Shown here: positions 43,534 to 52,634 of the stretch, one piece after another
How the letters are laid out: each line of letters begins with the position of its first letter
Position numbering within the stretch: the stretch's first letter is position 1
Origin: Streptomyces sp. CB01580
Lineage (GTDB): Bacteria > Actinomycetota > Actinomycetes > Streptomycetales > Streptomycetaceae
DNA: 59,803 bases
Direction of reading: 5' to 3'
Assembly (NCBI RefSeq): GCF_001905795.1
Contig: NZ_LIXJ01000037.1
Location: 1-59,803, forward strand
Made by a program: the position numbers and the translations under genes
Notes under the pieces: generated by a model
Told to the model about the DNA's origin: nothing
Seen by the model: only the letters and a program-made list of their open reading frames with translations
Database searches by the model: none

Positions 43534-43788
43534 GTGGCCTTACTTTTCTTCGGTACGGACCCGAACTCCGGCGGAGAGAACTGCCCCGCGGTGTGGGTGG
43601 ACACCACCACTGCCCAGGGGCCGGAACTGGTCCTGCAGGGCAAGTTCGCCGACGCGGCGACCCGTGCCGCCTGCAGCCAGGACAGTCCGCCCGCAGACGA
43701 CGAAGGCGTCATCCGGATCCCGGTCCGGATGGTGGAGCAGATCAGGAAGGCGTGTGATGCCGCAGAAGCCGCCGGCACCCAGCTTTGA
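43534..43788 (+). CDS. small hypothetical protein of the WhiJ/Scr1-type trio
   Basis: An 84-residue soluble protein starting at GTG 43534 (CTGGAGG seven bases upstream): 'LLFFGTDPNSGGENCPAVWV', then 'VIRIPVRMVEQIRKACDAAE'. I recognise it as a small protein that commonly precedes DUF6879/XRE pairs in Streptomyces, function unknown. It overlaps the next gene by 32 bases. The upstream part of the frame (from 43426) is not needed. Confidence 0.6.
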   Translation: MALLFFGTDPNSGGENCPAVWVDTTTAQGPELVLQGKFADAATRAACSQDSPPADDEGVIRIPVRMVEQIRKACDAAEAAGTQL

Positions 43789-44283
43789 GGACCTGCTCGA
43801 CTCCGCCCGGACCCGCGCCCTGCACCTGGAACTGCGGGACGGCTACGCCGTGGGGAGGAACGGGAGGTCTACGACACCTTCCTCAAGGACGGGAGTGTGC
43901 CCGCGGACGACTCCGCGTTCTGGGGCGGGTGGCTGCCGCCGGTGGAGCGGACCGTCGCCCGCGGGGTGAAGGTCCTGCGGGCCCGGGTCGTGTCCGAGCC
44001 CGTCACCGACTACATCCGCTTCGAGCACGCCATCACCGACGCCAACCTCCGCGCCGGCGAACAAGTCCGCTGGCTTCCCCGCCGCCGCGCCTCCACACTC
44101 GCACTGCCGGGCAACGACTTCTGGCTCATCGACGACCGACTCGTGCGGTGGAACATCTTCTCCGGCGACGGCCAGGCCCTCGACCCCGACCACACCGAAG
44201 ACCCGCAGGCGGTCAAGCTGTGTGCCGAGGCGTTCCGCTCCGTGTGGGACCTGGCCACCGACCACGCCGACTACCGCATCTGA
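43757..44283 (+). pseudogene. DUF6879-type protein gene with a single-base frameshift
   Basis: Begins at ATG 43757 with 'FEDLLDSARTRALHLELRDG', then the frame breaks at the G4 run 43852-43855. One more G would restore 'GEEREVYDTFLKDGSVPADD' and the rest, 'RWLPRRRASTLALPGNDFWL' to 'DHADYRI'. With that base the protein is about 175 residues, normal for the family. DUF6879 proteins pair with XRE/DUF5753 regulators in WhiJ-like loci that influence development and secondary metabolism. It is either a recent pseudogene or a base-calling error. Confidence 0.7.
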
Positions 44284-44312
44284 CCGACGCACAACCCAAG
44301 GGCCGCCATCTC

Positions 44313-45032
44313 ATGACGACCGCCTCCCCCTCGTCCAGCGCTCAGGGGGCCCGTGAGGCGCTCGCCGTGCGGTTGCAGCACCTGCGCAAGGACGCCGGCC
44401 TCACCGGGAAGGAGCTCTCCGCCCGGTGCGGCTGGCACCCCGCGAAGACCACCCGCATCCAAAAGGGCGCGGTCCTGCCCTCGGACGCGGCCATCCGCAC
44501 CTGGTGCACGGCGTGCGGCGCCGACGACCAGGCCGACGACCTCATCGCCACCGCCCGCGCGGTCGACTCCATGTACCTGGAGTGGCGCCGTCTGCACCAG
44601 GGCGGCATGCGCCAGGCCCAACAGGACTGGTACGCCCTGCACGAGCGCACCCGCGTCTGCCGGGTCTACGTCTCCAGCCTGCCCCCGGGCTTCCTCCAGA
44701 CGCCGGCGTTCGCGACGGCCCTCATGGAACAGATCACCGCTTTCCAGGGCACCCCCGACGACGTCGCCGAAGCCGTCGCCGCCCGCGTCGCCCGATCCCG
44801 CTTCCTCTACGAAGGCGGCCACCGCTTCGTCGTCCTCGTGGAGGAATCCGTCCTGCGCTACCGCACCGCCGGCTCCGACACCATGCGCGGGCAGCTGCGC
44901 CGCCTCCTGGCGGTGATGCCGCTCGCGTCGGTCTCGCTGGCTGCTCGGTCAACGTGCAAACCCTTCGGCCGGAAGACGCGGCGGTGCCGCTGTGGGCAAA
45001 CCTGCGGCACCGCCCTGTCACCGTCGAGATGA
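44313..45032 (+). CDS. XRE-family regulator with DUF5753 (WhiJ/Scr1-like), 3'-truncated
   Basis: Encodes 239 residues. The HTH is at about 10-65 ('RLQHLRKDAGLTGKELSARC'), and the DUF5753 domain starts near 95 ('CRVYVSSLPPGFLQTPAFAT', 'RFLYEGGHRFVVLVEESVLR'). Family resemblance stops at 'LLAVMPLASVSLA' (about 44940); the expected final 60-70 residues are replaced by a Cys/Arg-rich tail 'CKPFGRKTRRCRCGQTCGTA'. So the gene is cut near 44940, probably by rearrangement, and may be inactive. It closes the trio with the two genes upstream. Confidence 0.65.
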   Translation: MTTASPSSSAQGAREALAVRLQHLRKDAGLTGKELSARCGWHPAKTTRIQKGAVLPSDAAIRTWCTACGADDQADDLIATARAVDSMYLEWRRLHQGGMRQAQQDWYALHERTRVCRVYVSSLPPGFLQTPAFATALMEQITAFQGTPDDVAEAVAARVARSRFLYEGGHRFVVLVEESVLRYRTAGSDTMRGQLRRLLAVMPLASVSLAARSTCKPFGRKTRRCRCGQTCGTALSPSR

Positions 45033-45209
45033 CCACGTCGCTCACCGTCGCGTTCGCGTCAGTGTGGCTTGAGTGCGTCGTGCGTGTTTCTGCGCCGGAT
45101 GGTGTTCCCGCAGCCCAGTGGTACATACCAAGTCGCGCGTGGGAGTCCTCACCGCTCTCTTCCGGTCGAAATCTCCTCGCGTCGTGCGGGTCCGCGATCG
45201 GCTGGGTAG

Positions 45210-45265
45210 GGAGGAATCCGGTCGCTGACCCCACATGCCCCGACGAACCCGCACGGAGGAATCCG
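45210..45265 (+). repeat. duplicated ribosome-site motif GGAGGAATCCG
   Basis: The 11-base string GGAGGAATCCG occurs at 45210-45220 and again at 45255-45265, the second directly preceding the ATG of the solute-binding protein. The first is followed by GTC, not a start codon. A small duplication of the leader is the simplest reading. From 45033 to 45209 no gene is seen. Confidence 0.5.
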
Positions 45266-46558
45266 ATGGCACTGCGCATGCCCGGCCGGTACCTGGTCCT
45301 GGGATCCCTCCTCCTGCTCACGGTTGCGGGGTGCAGTTCCGGCGGCACCGACGCCTCCGGCGATCGAGGAGGAGACGAACTGACGGTGTGGCTGGCGGTC
45401 GATGCCAAGGAGAGCTGGCCGAAGCTGGTCGCCTCCGCCAACAGCCGGTTCGAGAAGGAGCACCCGGGGGTAGAGGTCGACGTCCAGTACCAGCAGTGGA
45501 CGACGAAGAACCAGAAGCTCGACGCGGTCCTCGCCGGCCGGAACGTGCCCGACGTGGTGGAGATGGGCAACAGCGAGACCACCAACTACATCGTCAACGA
45601 CACCTTCGCCCCGCTGGACCCGAAGGACTTCGAGCATTCCGGGGAGTGGCTGCCGGCACTCGCCGACGCCTGCCGTCACGACGGCCGGACCTACTGTGTG
45701 CCGTACTACGCCGGCGCGCGGGTCGGCGTCTACCGCACCGACTACTTCCAGCAGGCGGGCATCACCCGGGCCCCGCGCACCTATCCCGAACTGATCGCCG
45801 GTCTCGACCGGTTGAAGGAGAAGTTCGGCCCGGAGGACCCCGGGTTCTCGGCGTTCTACATACCCGGGCGCTACTGGTCCGCCGCCATGGCCTTCGTCAA
45901 GGACGCCGGCGGCGAGATGGCGGTCGAGAAGGACGGCCGCTGGTACGGCGCCCTCTCCTCGCCGAAGTCGGTCGCCGGGCTCACCGTCTGGAAGAAGCTC
46001 CTGGACGACTACTACGTGGGGGACCGCGCCAAGGACAACGGCGACCAGCCGGCCGTCGTCGGGCAGGGCAAGGTCGGCGTCTTCTACGGAAACACCTGGG
46101 AGGCTCAGGCGGCCACCGACCCCAGGTCCGGCGGAGACCCCGGACTGAAGGGGAAGTTCGCCACCTTCGCCTTCCCCGGCCCGTCCGGGAAGCTGCTCCC
46201 GCCCTTCCTCGGCGGAAGCACCCTGGCCGTGCCCGCCAAGTCGGCGAACAAGGACCTTGCCACGGACTGGATCCGCGTCTTCACCGACGAGAAGTCCCAG
46301 CGGCAGCTGATCGCCGCCAACACCCTGCCCAACAACACTCCCCAGCTCACCGAGGTCGCCGCCGACGGCGTCAACGGCCCGGCGGCCCAGGCGGCCACCC
46401 GTGGCTGGGTCACGCCCCTCGCTCCCGGCTGGACCTCGGTGGAGAAGTCCAACATCCTGCCGGAGATGCTGGAGCGCATCGCCACCGGCAAGGCGTCCGT
46501 CCAGGACGCCACGCGGGAGGCGGACCGCCGGATCGACGCCGTGATCAATGAGCGCTGA
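45266..46558 (+). CDS. sugar ABC transporter solute-binding lipoprotein
   Basis: A 430-residue extracellular solute-binding protein (family 1, MalE/UgpB type). Signal peptide with lipobox ending at Cys23 (TVAGC), then 'ELTVWLAVDAKESWPKLV', 'QYQQWTTKNQKLDAVLAGRN' and 'PDVVEMGNSETTNYIV', typical of CUT1 importers of oligosaccharides. ATG with GGAGGAATCCG. It overlaps the first permease gene by 11 bases. In Streptomyces such operons lack an ATPase gene and use the shared MsiK. No glycosidase or LacI regulator is next to it, so the sugar is unknown. Confidence 0.92.
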   Translation: MALRMPGRYLVLGSLLLLTVAGCSSGGTDASGDRGGDELTVWLAVDAKESWPKLVASANSRFEKEHPGVEVDVQYQQWTTKNQKLDAVLAGRNVPDVVEMGNSETTNYIVNDTFAPLDPKDFEHSGEWLPALADACRHDGRTYCVPYYAGARVGVYRTDYFQQAGITRAPRTYPELIAGLDRLKEKFGPEDPGFSAFYIPGRYWSAAMAFVKDAGGEMAVEKDGRWYGALSSPKSVAGLTVWKKLLDDYYVGDRAKDNGDQPAVVGQGKVGVFYGNTWEAQAATDPRSGGDPGLKGKFATFAFPGPSGKLLPPFLGGSTLAVPAKSANKDLATDWIRVFTDEKSQRQLIAANTLPNNTPQLTEVAADGVNGPAAQAATRGWVTPLAPGWTSVEKSNILPEMLERIATGKASVQDATREADRRIDAVINER

Positions 46559-47463
46559 GCCGGCCCGGCGCCGACTACGCCCCCTGCTGCCCTACCTGCT
46601 GATCGCGCCGACGCTGCTGGCACTTCTGGTGGTCCTCGGCTATCCGCTGGTCGACATGACGACCCTGGCCTTCCAGGACATGACCCGCAGGGAATTGTTC
46701 AGCGGTGCGACGCCGCCCTGGGCCGGGCTGCGGCAGTTCCGGACGATCCTCGGCGACGAGTTCTTCTGGACGGTGGTGGCCCGCACCGTGCTGTTCACCG
46801 TTGTCTGCGTGACCCTGACGATGGTGCTCGGTCTGTTCACGGCCTTGCTGATGCGGCGGGCGTCGCCGTGGGTGCGGGCGGTGCTGGCCGGCATGCTCGT
46901 CGCCGTGTGGGCGATGCCGGTGATGGTGGCGTCGGCGATCTTCCGCTGGCTCTTCGACGCGGACTACGGCGTGGTCAACTGGCTGCTGTCGCAACTGCCC
47001 GGCGTGGACCTCGCCCGGCACAACTGGTTCACCGACCCCTGGCAGGGCTTCGCCGTGATCACCGCGGTCGTCGTCTGGGGCGCGCTGCCGTTCGCCGCCG
47101 TCACCCTGCAGGCGGCGCTCGCCCAGATCCCCCCCGGAGATGGAGGAGGCGGCCCTTATCGACGGCGCGCGTCCCTCCCAGGTCCTGCGCCACATCACCT
47201 TGCCGGTCGTCAAGCCGGTGCTCCTGGTGGTCACCACCCTGATGGCCATCTGGGACTTCGGCGTCTTCAACCAGGTCTGGTTGATGCGCGGCGGGCAGCC
47301 CGAGCGTGAGTACTACTTGCTCGGCGTGTACTCGTTCATCGAGTCGTTCGCCGCCAACCGCTACAGCACCGGTGCGGCCATCGCCGTGGTCACCGTCGTC
47401 CTGCTGCTCGTCGGGGCCGTGGTCTACCTGCGGCAGATGCTGAAGCTGGGAGAGGCCGAATGA
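46548..47463 (+). pseudogene. sugar ABC permease (CUT1, MalF-like) with +1 frameshift
   Basis: The first 195 codons encode a normal MalF/UgpA-type permease ('LPYLLIAPTLLALLVVLGYP', 'RWLFDADYGVVNWLLSQLPG'). At the C7 run 47129-47135 the frame shifts; removing one C gives 'AQIPPEMEEAALIDGA', which is the EAA loop, and the second frame then runs 'VLRHITLPVVKPVLLVVTTL' to a stop at 47463. The repaired protein has about 304 residues, normal length. It overlaps neighbours at both ends as expected for an intact operon, so a sequencing error is as likely as real damage. Confidence 0.8.
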
Positions 47464-48310
47464 GAACGGGACAGCGACGAAGAACCCCGGCGGGACGGAC
47501 CCGTCGCCGCTACGACGTCCTCGGTCTGGCCATGGCCGCCGTCGTCGGGTTCCCCGTCTACTGGATGGTCCTCACCGCGTTCCGGCCCGCGACCGAGATC
47601 CTCAGCCTGCCACCCGAGTTCTGGCCCCGGAATCCCACCCTCGCCAACTTCGCGCGGGCGATGGGCACGGAGACCTTCTGGCCCAACGTCCGTTCCAGTG
47701 TCGTCATCGGCGTCGGCACCGTCCTGGCCTCCCTGCTGGTCGGCACCCTCGCCGCATTCGCCCTGGCCCGTTTCCGCTTCGCCGGCCGCAAGGCGTTCGT
47801 CGTGGTCATCCTCACGGTCCAGATGATCCCGCTCGCGGCCCTCATCATCCCCGTCTACCTGCTGCTGAACGAAGCGGGCCTCACCGACAGCCTCGCCGGC
47901 GTCGTCCTCACCTACCTCGTCTTCACCTGCCGTTCACGGTGTGGATGCTGCGTGGCTTCGTCGCGGCGGTCCCGGTGGAGCTCGAGGAGGCGGCGATGGT
48001 CGACGGCTGCGGAAGGATCGGCGCGTTCGTCCGCATCGTCCTGCCGCTGCTCGCCCCCGGTCTGGTGGCCACCTCGGTCTTCGCGATGGTCCAGGCGTGG
48101 AACGAGTACGTCCTCGTCTATGTCCTGTTGTCCACTCCGGAGAAACAGACCCTCAGCATCTGGCTGGTCTCCTTCCAGACCAGCTTCGGCACCGACTACG
48201 GCGGGCTGATGGCCGGAGCCACGCTCACCGCCCTGCCCGTCGTGGTCTTCTTCCTCGTGCTCCAGCGCAAGATCGCCGCAGGGCTGGCCACCGGAGCGGT
48301 CAAGGGCTGA
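47460..48310 (+). pseudogene. sugar ABC permease (CUT1, MalG-like) with -1 frameshift
   Basis: Encodes the second permease: 'AAVVGFPVYWMVLTAFRPAT', 'LPPEFWPRNPTLANFARAMG', then 'VVLTYLVFT'. At 47926-47927 a C is missing; adding it gives 'VFTLPFTVWMLRGFVAAVPV' and the EAA loop 'ELEEAAMVDGCG', with the rest open to 48310 ('KIAAGLATGAVKG'). Repaired length about 283 residues, normal. ATGA overlap with the first permease. Two compensable C-run indels in adjacent genes point to base-calling error or recent loss of the importer. Confidence 0.8.
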
Positions 48311-48429
48311 GCCCCGGACCGCCCCCGGACGACCCGTCCGCGACACCCTGTCCCCCGTGTCGCCCCGCCGGCGGGTGTTGTCGAGCCAGGTTCCGAGCTT
48401 GACCTCCACCACCCCTTCAGCACCGTCCT

Positions 48430-48750
48430 GACGACCCACCAGGCCCGTCTCCACGCCAGGCGGTAGCGGGTCAGCACGCGGTGTACGGTCGAGGGCACCG
48501 GCCCGAGCAGGTGGGCGATGCGGGCCGGTCCCCACCGGCGCAGGACGCGGAGCTTGATGATCCGGTGTTCGGTGCGGGTCGGGGTGCGGCGCGGGCTGGT
48601 GTGTGGGCGTGAGGAGCGGTCGGTCATGCCCGCCTCGCCGAACTGGCGGTTGCGGCCGGCCCACCGCTGGGCGGTGGTGGCGACAGCCCCCTCGGCATGC
48701 ACTCGTGCCCGATCCTGGCCGTCCCTGCGGCACCACACGCCAGCAACCAC
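48430..48750 (-). pseudogene. IS481-family transposase N-terminal remnant
   Basis: Reads 'QRWAGRNRQFGEAGMTDRSS', 'RPHTSPRRTPTRTEHRIIKL' and 'RRWGPARIAHLLGPVPSTVH' then 'RVLTRYRLAW', the double-HTH front of IS481 transposases. The first helix region is in a different frame, and the integrase core is absent beyond about 48430. The stretch 48311-48429 between the permease and this remnant holds no gene I can see. Confidence 0.65.
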
Positions 48751-48835
48751 GTTACGCAGACATCTCCACCCGAAAGCGGTCCGGCATTGCGCCGGACCAG
48801 GCGGTCGTCAGGCCCCTCATCAGCGGTCAAGTGAT

Positions 48836-49110
48836 GCCCCGAAGACCGGCGGCAACACCCCCCAGGTCATCGACCTCGACCGCCCAGGTGGGCAGGCCGA
48901 GCAGGCCGCCGACGGCGGCGGCCTCATCGGGGTTGAGGCGTCCGACGTGGTCATCATGACCCGGCGCAACGACGGCGAGCTGCAGCAGGTGCTCGACATG
49001 GCCGCCGAACTCGGCGTGCCTCGGGACGGCGTCCTGCGGGCCCGCACCCGCTGGAAGGAACTGGCGCGGCCGTCGTACTCGGCACGCACCTCGTGGGAAA
49101 CGTGGGGCGC
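48836..49110 (+). pseudogene. unidentified gene fragment
   Basis: A frame with clean codon usage reads 'TPQVIDLDRPGGQAEQAADG', 'VEASDVVIMTRRNDGELQQV' and 'LGVPRDGVLRARTRWKELAR', but it has no start of its own and runs into antisense of the aldolase gene. It looks like the C-terminal part of a real protein I cannot name. Flanked by IS481 debris, it was probably cut by that insertion. Confidence 0.4.
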
Positions 49111-49113
49111 TGC

Positions 49114-49749
49114 TTACGCGTGGTGCAGAGCCGCAAAACTCTCTGAAGGGAAAGTTGTCTTCTGGTCACCCAGCGTAAGAGCTCTGTAGGTCGCGGTTGC
49201 GGCCTCCTCAAGGTTCATGATGCGGCGGAACGCCATGCCGATGTCCTTGGCGTGCGCGGAGCAGCCGTGGTGGGACTGGATGACGCAGTTGTGCGTCTTC
49301 GCCTGCTCAGCTGTGGTGTCCGCGAGTTCGTCCGAACCGTTGGGGTTGTAGGGGACGGTGCCGATGGAGCGCACGTAGTACGCGTGGTCGAGGGACACGA
49401 GCCGGATCTTGTGACCGAGGGCATCGAGGAGGACGGTGTGTTGGGGATGGAGGTGTATCACGGCATTGACGTCCGGACACTCCTGGTAGGTGCGCTGGTG
49501 CAGCTTCCATTCGCTGGAAGGGCGTTCGGCCCCGCCTGTGACGTCCCCGGCCAGGGTCATGGTCGTGAAGTCGTCCTTGCCGAGCCGGTCCAGCCAGGTG
49601 CCGGCGCCGGTGACGACGAAGGTGTCGCTGCCGGGCAGGCGCGCGGAGAGGTTGCCGCCGCTGGCCAGCACGAAGCCGCGTTCCACGGCCAGACGGCCTA
49701 CCTCTGCGAGTTGGGTGAACAGGCCCTCGACTGTGGTGGGGTGTTTCAT
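49114..49749 (-). CDS. class II aldolase/adducin family (fuculose-phosphate aldolase-like)
   Basis: A 211-residue class II aldolase. Phosphate-site 'SGGNLSARL' (30-38), 'VTGAGTWLDRL', catalytic Glu80 in 'RPSSEWKLH', zinc ligands H99 and H101 in 'HLHP', and H161 in 'SHHG', matching E73, H92, H94, H155 of FucA as I recall them. It should cleave a ketose-1-phosphate to dihydroxyacetone phosphate and an aldehyde. ATG with AGAGGAAA upstream. It follows the SorC regulator gene (19 bases) and diverges from the kinase operon, which supplies the phosphate. Confidence 0.88.
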   Translation of the reverse strand: MKHPTTVEGLFTQLAEVGRLAVERGFVLASGGNLSARLPGSDTFVVTGAGTWLDRLGKDDFTTMTLAGDVTGGAERPSSEWKLHQRTYQECPDVNAVIHLHPQHTVLLDALGHKIRLVSLDHAYYVRSIGTVPYNPNGSDELADTTAEQAKTHNCVIQSHHGCSAHAKDIGMAFRRIMNLEEAATATYRALTLGDQKTTFPSESFAALHHA

Positions 49750-49768
49750 CGTGTTTCCTCTGAGTATT

Positions 49769-50734
49769 TCAGGCCGTCACGGGTCTGGCGACGGGGCGGG
49801 TGAGGAGGGAGCGAGCGCTGTCGATGTCAGTTACCACGATGTTGACGAGCCCCGTCTCCAACGCGGTGAACAAGGGAATGTGTTTCTCGATGCCGCCTGC
49901 GATCCCCACTCGGGTGGGGATCGCCCGCATGTGTTCCAAGGTCAGTCCGATGACACGCTTGTCGATCGGTCCGTCGACAGCTTCACCGTTCGCGTCGAAG
50001 AAGCGGGCGGAGGCGTCTCCGACAGCGCCGAGCTCGCGGAGAGTCGCGAACTCGGTCTCGGTGACCGAGCGGCGAAGAGCCTGGGCGACGCGGGCCGTGC
50101 CGCCGATGCCCACGACGAGAGCGTCGGCTGCGGCTGCGGCATCGAGAGTGCCCTGGACCTCGTCGAGCCCGCGGATGGCGGCGGCTGCCTCGGGGGCCGT
50201 CGCCAGTAGCGGGGCGGGCAGGTGGTATGCCGTGCCGCCGACGACGCGGGCGAGAGTGGTAGCCACCTCGTGCGGATTGGCTTCACTGGAGCGCCCGCCG
50301 CGGCTTCCCGCCAAGGGCACGACCTCGACGGCGCTGTCGGACTGATAACGCAGATGGGCGACGCTGGCCGCGACAGCCGTACTCATGCCGACCGCGACTC
50401 GCTGGACGTGCGGGAGGACCGAGGCGAGGGCCTCCGCCCCGGTCACGCCCAGCGACGAAGGTGACCGCTCCTCACCGGGCCCGAGGCTGGGGCACACCCA
50501 TGCGCTCTGCAGGCCGAACCGGCGTACGAGGGCTGCCTCGATGTCGGCGAAGGGACGCTCGTCACTGTGAACGGTGATCTCAACGATGCCGACGCGTCGG
50601 GCCTCGGCAAGGACTCTGGTCACCTTCACCCGGGACAAGCTGAGAAGCTCACCGATCTCGGCTTGGGTGAGACCGTGGTCGTAGTAGAGCCGGGCCGCCT
50701 TGCCGAGCAGCGGATTGTGAGCATTTGTTCGCAC
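49769..50734 (-). CDS. SorC/DeoR-type sugar-binding transcriptional regulator
   Basis: A 321-residue SorC-family regulator. N-terminal HTH at about 18-42 ('DHGLTQAEIGELLSLSRVKV'), then the sugar-phosphate-binding domain ('VAVGMSTAVAASVAHL', 'VVGIGGTA', 'GIAGGIEKHIPLFTALETGL'). GTG at 50734 has GGAGG seven bases upstream; an in-frame ATG at 50755 lies before that site. Members bind phosphorylated sugars and control the adjacent catabolic operon. A TGCACA-AA-TGTTCA dyad downstream of a promoter at 51183 is the probable operator. Confidence 0.9.
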   Translation of the reverse strand: MRTNAHNPLLGKAARLYYDHGLTQAEIGELLSLSRVKVTRVLAEARRVGIVEITVHSDERPFADIEAALVRRFGLQSAWVCPSLGPGEERSPSSLGVTGAEALASVLPHVQRVAVGMSTAVAASVAHLRYQSDSAVEVVPLAGSRGGRSSEANPHEVATTLARVVGGTAYHLPAPLLATAPEAAAAIRGLDEVQGTLDAAAAADALVVGIGGTARVAQALRRSVTETEFATLRELGAVGDASARFFDANGEAVDGPIDKRVIGLTLEHMRAIPTRVGIAGGIEKHIPLFTALETGLVNIVVTDIDSARSLLTRPVARPVTA

Positions 50735-51182
50735 GGCTGCACCTCCGTTCACCATGATGCCCGGCCGCACTGCGGAGCGCAAGGCTGTCCGATGGATCTT
50801 CGACGGAGCACGGGCCATTGCTGCCGCAAGCCAGGAGGCTCTGCGCGAAGCCGGGAGAGTTGCCCGGCCCAGCCGCCCCGACGATGCGTGAGACCGGTAC
50901 TGCAGAGCCGCGCTCCGCGGATGCCGACGCCGGTGGTGCGCCGATGAATACGGGCGATGACGGAGCGGGCCGGCGCAAGCCGGTCGACTCCAAGGCGCGC
51001 GCCGTCACGGCCCCCGAGCGGCGTTCCCGGTCGCGGTCCACGACCCCTTCACCGGTACGGGTTGCCGCCTGTAAGCGTTCGCACCCGGCTGCGGCGAAGG
51101 AGTGCAACTCGCAATTTGGACATACTTGCCGAATGCCGACAGGTGGTCGCCATACTCGCATCACAAAAGTGAAAGAAGCACC
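50735..51182. other. divergent regulatory region, no gene
   Basis: About 450 bases between the SorC gene and the transporter promoter. Frames on both strands lack family features. The last part (51110-51182) is AT-richer. Contains the promoter of the SorC-aldolase unit, which I cannot pinpoint. Confidence 0.4.
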
Positions 51183-51246
51183 TTGACAGCGCAGGCGGCG
51201 GAGTCATGATGTTTGAGCACCGGTTCACCGAGTGCACAAATGTTCA
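51183..51246 (+). promoter_or_regulatory. promoter TTGACA/CATGAT and SorC operator candidate
   Basis: TTGACA (51183-51188), 16-base spacer, CATGAT (51205-51210). About 23 bases further on lies TGCACA-AA-TGTTCA (51233-51246), a near-perfect dyad with one mismatch, just before the AAGGAGGAG ribosome site of the MFS gene. A site at this point would block transcription, as expected for a SorC repressor. Binding is inferred. Confidence 0.55.
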
Positions 51247-51263
51247 GGCTCAAGGAGGAGTCT

Positions 51264-52583
51264 ATGACGACGCAGGACGGCGTCGCGCAGCCGCAGAGCC
51301 GGTGGACGCATGCCCTTACGAACCAAGGAATCTCCCGGGTCCTGCTCTGGGGTTTCATCGCCCTCATGCTGTTCATGGTCGGCGACGGGATCGAACTCAG
51401 CTTCCTGTCGACCTACCTGGAGGAACGCGGGTTCAGTGGTGGTCAGGTCGCAGGGCTGTTCAGCGCTTACGGCATCGTCGTGGCGGTCGCCGCCTGGCTG
51501 GCCGGCGCACTGGCCGAGGCCTGGGGCCCGCGAAGGGTGATGCTCATCGGCGCGTGCCTGTGGATCGTGCTGGAACTCGCGTTCCTGACCCTCGGCGTCA
51601 TGCAGGAGAACTACCCGGTGATGATCGCGACCTACGCGATTCGTGCCATCGGTTACCCGTTCTTCGCCTACGGATTTCTTGTCTGGGTCACCATGGAGAC
51701 GCCTGATGCGGTCATGGGCAAAGCCGTCGGCTGGTACTGGTTCTTCAACGCCATGGGCCTGGGGGTCATCAGCGGGTACTTCGTGGCCGTCGCTGTCGAA
51801 CCGCTGGGGGAACTGGCCACCCTGTGGTCGTCGCTGATATTCGTCGCGGTCGCTGCCCTCATGATCGCAGTGCTGGTGAAGTCCCGGGCCGGCGCGCGCA
51901 GAGTCACCCGTGCGGAGACCATCGAGGGGCTCAAGCGCGGCATCACCATCATGAAGGAACGCCCGAAGGTCGGTGTCGGCGGCGCTGTCCGCCTCATCAA
52001 CACGATCTCGTACTACTCGTTCGCCGTGTTCCTCAACGTGTACATGGTCAAGACGGTCGGCTTCAGCCAGTCGCAGTGGTCCTCGATCTGGGGCACCATG
52101 CTTGCGGCGAACGTGGCCGCGAACCTCATCTCCGGTTACGCCTCCGACCGGTTCGGCCGCATCAATGTCATCGCCTGGGGCGGCGGAGCTGCCACAGCGA
52201 TCACCGTTCTCGGGTTCTACTACCTGCCGCAGGCGGTCGGTGCGAACTACGTCGTCGTCATGGCCCTGGGCATCGTCTACGGTCTCGCGCTGGGCATGTA
52301 CGTCCCGCTGTCAGCCGTCGTCCCGCTCCTGGCTCCGCAGCACAAGGCGGCCGCAGTCGCGGTCCTGAATCTCGGTGCCGGCCTCAGCAACTTCGGGGGC
52401 CCGGCCGTGGCGGCGCTGGTCGGGCCGCTGGGTGTCGGGCCGGTTGTCTGGATTCTCGCGGCGCTCTACATCGTCGGCATCTTCCTCACCTTCCTCTTGC
52501 GTGAGGTGGGCGTCGAAGCCCCGGGGTACGGTCCACAGGTCGATCCAGCTCCCCCGGTGGCCACTCGGGTCATCTCTGAATAA
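51264..52583 (+). CDS. MFS transporter, polyol permease type
   Basis: A 439-residue, 12-helix MFS protein similar in layout to ribitol/arabitol permeases: 'MVGDGIELSFLSTYLEERGF' in helix 1, 'LAEAWGPRRVMLIGACLWI' (loop 2-3), 'GYPFFAYGFLVWVTMETP' and 'SGYASDRFGRINVIAWGG'. ATG with AAGGAGGAG. First gene of the five-gene operon (transporter, kinase, 2-hydroxyacid dehydrogenase, aldehyde dehydrogenase, second MFS). Should import the unphosphorylated sugar or polyol. Confidence 0.88.
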   Translation: MTTQDGVAQPQSRWTHALTNQGISRVLLWGFIALMLFMVGDGIELSFLSTYLEERGFSGGQVAGLFSAYGIVVAVAAWLAGALAEAWGPRRVMLIGACLWIVLELAFLTLGVMQENYPVMIATYAIRAIGYPFFAYGFLVWVTMETPDAVMGKAVGWYWFFNAMGLGVISGYFVAVAVEPLGELATLWSSLIFVAVAALMIAVLVKSRAGARRVTRAETIEGLKRGITIMKERPKVGVGGAVRLINTISYYSFAVFLNVYMVKTVGFSQSQWSSIWGTMLAANVAANLISGYASDRFGRINVIAWGGGAATAITVLGFYYLPQAVGANYVVVMALGIVYGLALGMYVPLSAVVPLLAPQHKAAAVAVLNLGAGLSNFGGPAVAALVGPLGVGPVVWILAALYIVGIFLTFLLREVGVEAPGYGPQVDPAPPVATRVISE

Positions 52584-52634
52584 CCCACCGCAGACTGATC
52601 CGCTGGAGAACCCGAACGGGGAGAGTAGGTATCG

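Noticed and set aside
46548..48310. Programmed frameshifting in the two sugar permeases
   Set aside because: The two shifts go in opposite directions and lie before the EAA loops, where a short product would be useless. Sequencing error or decay explains them better.
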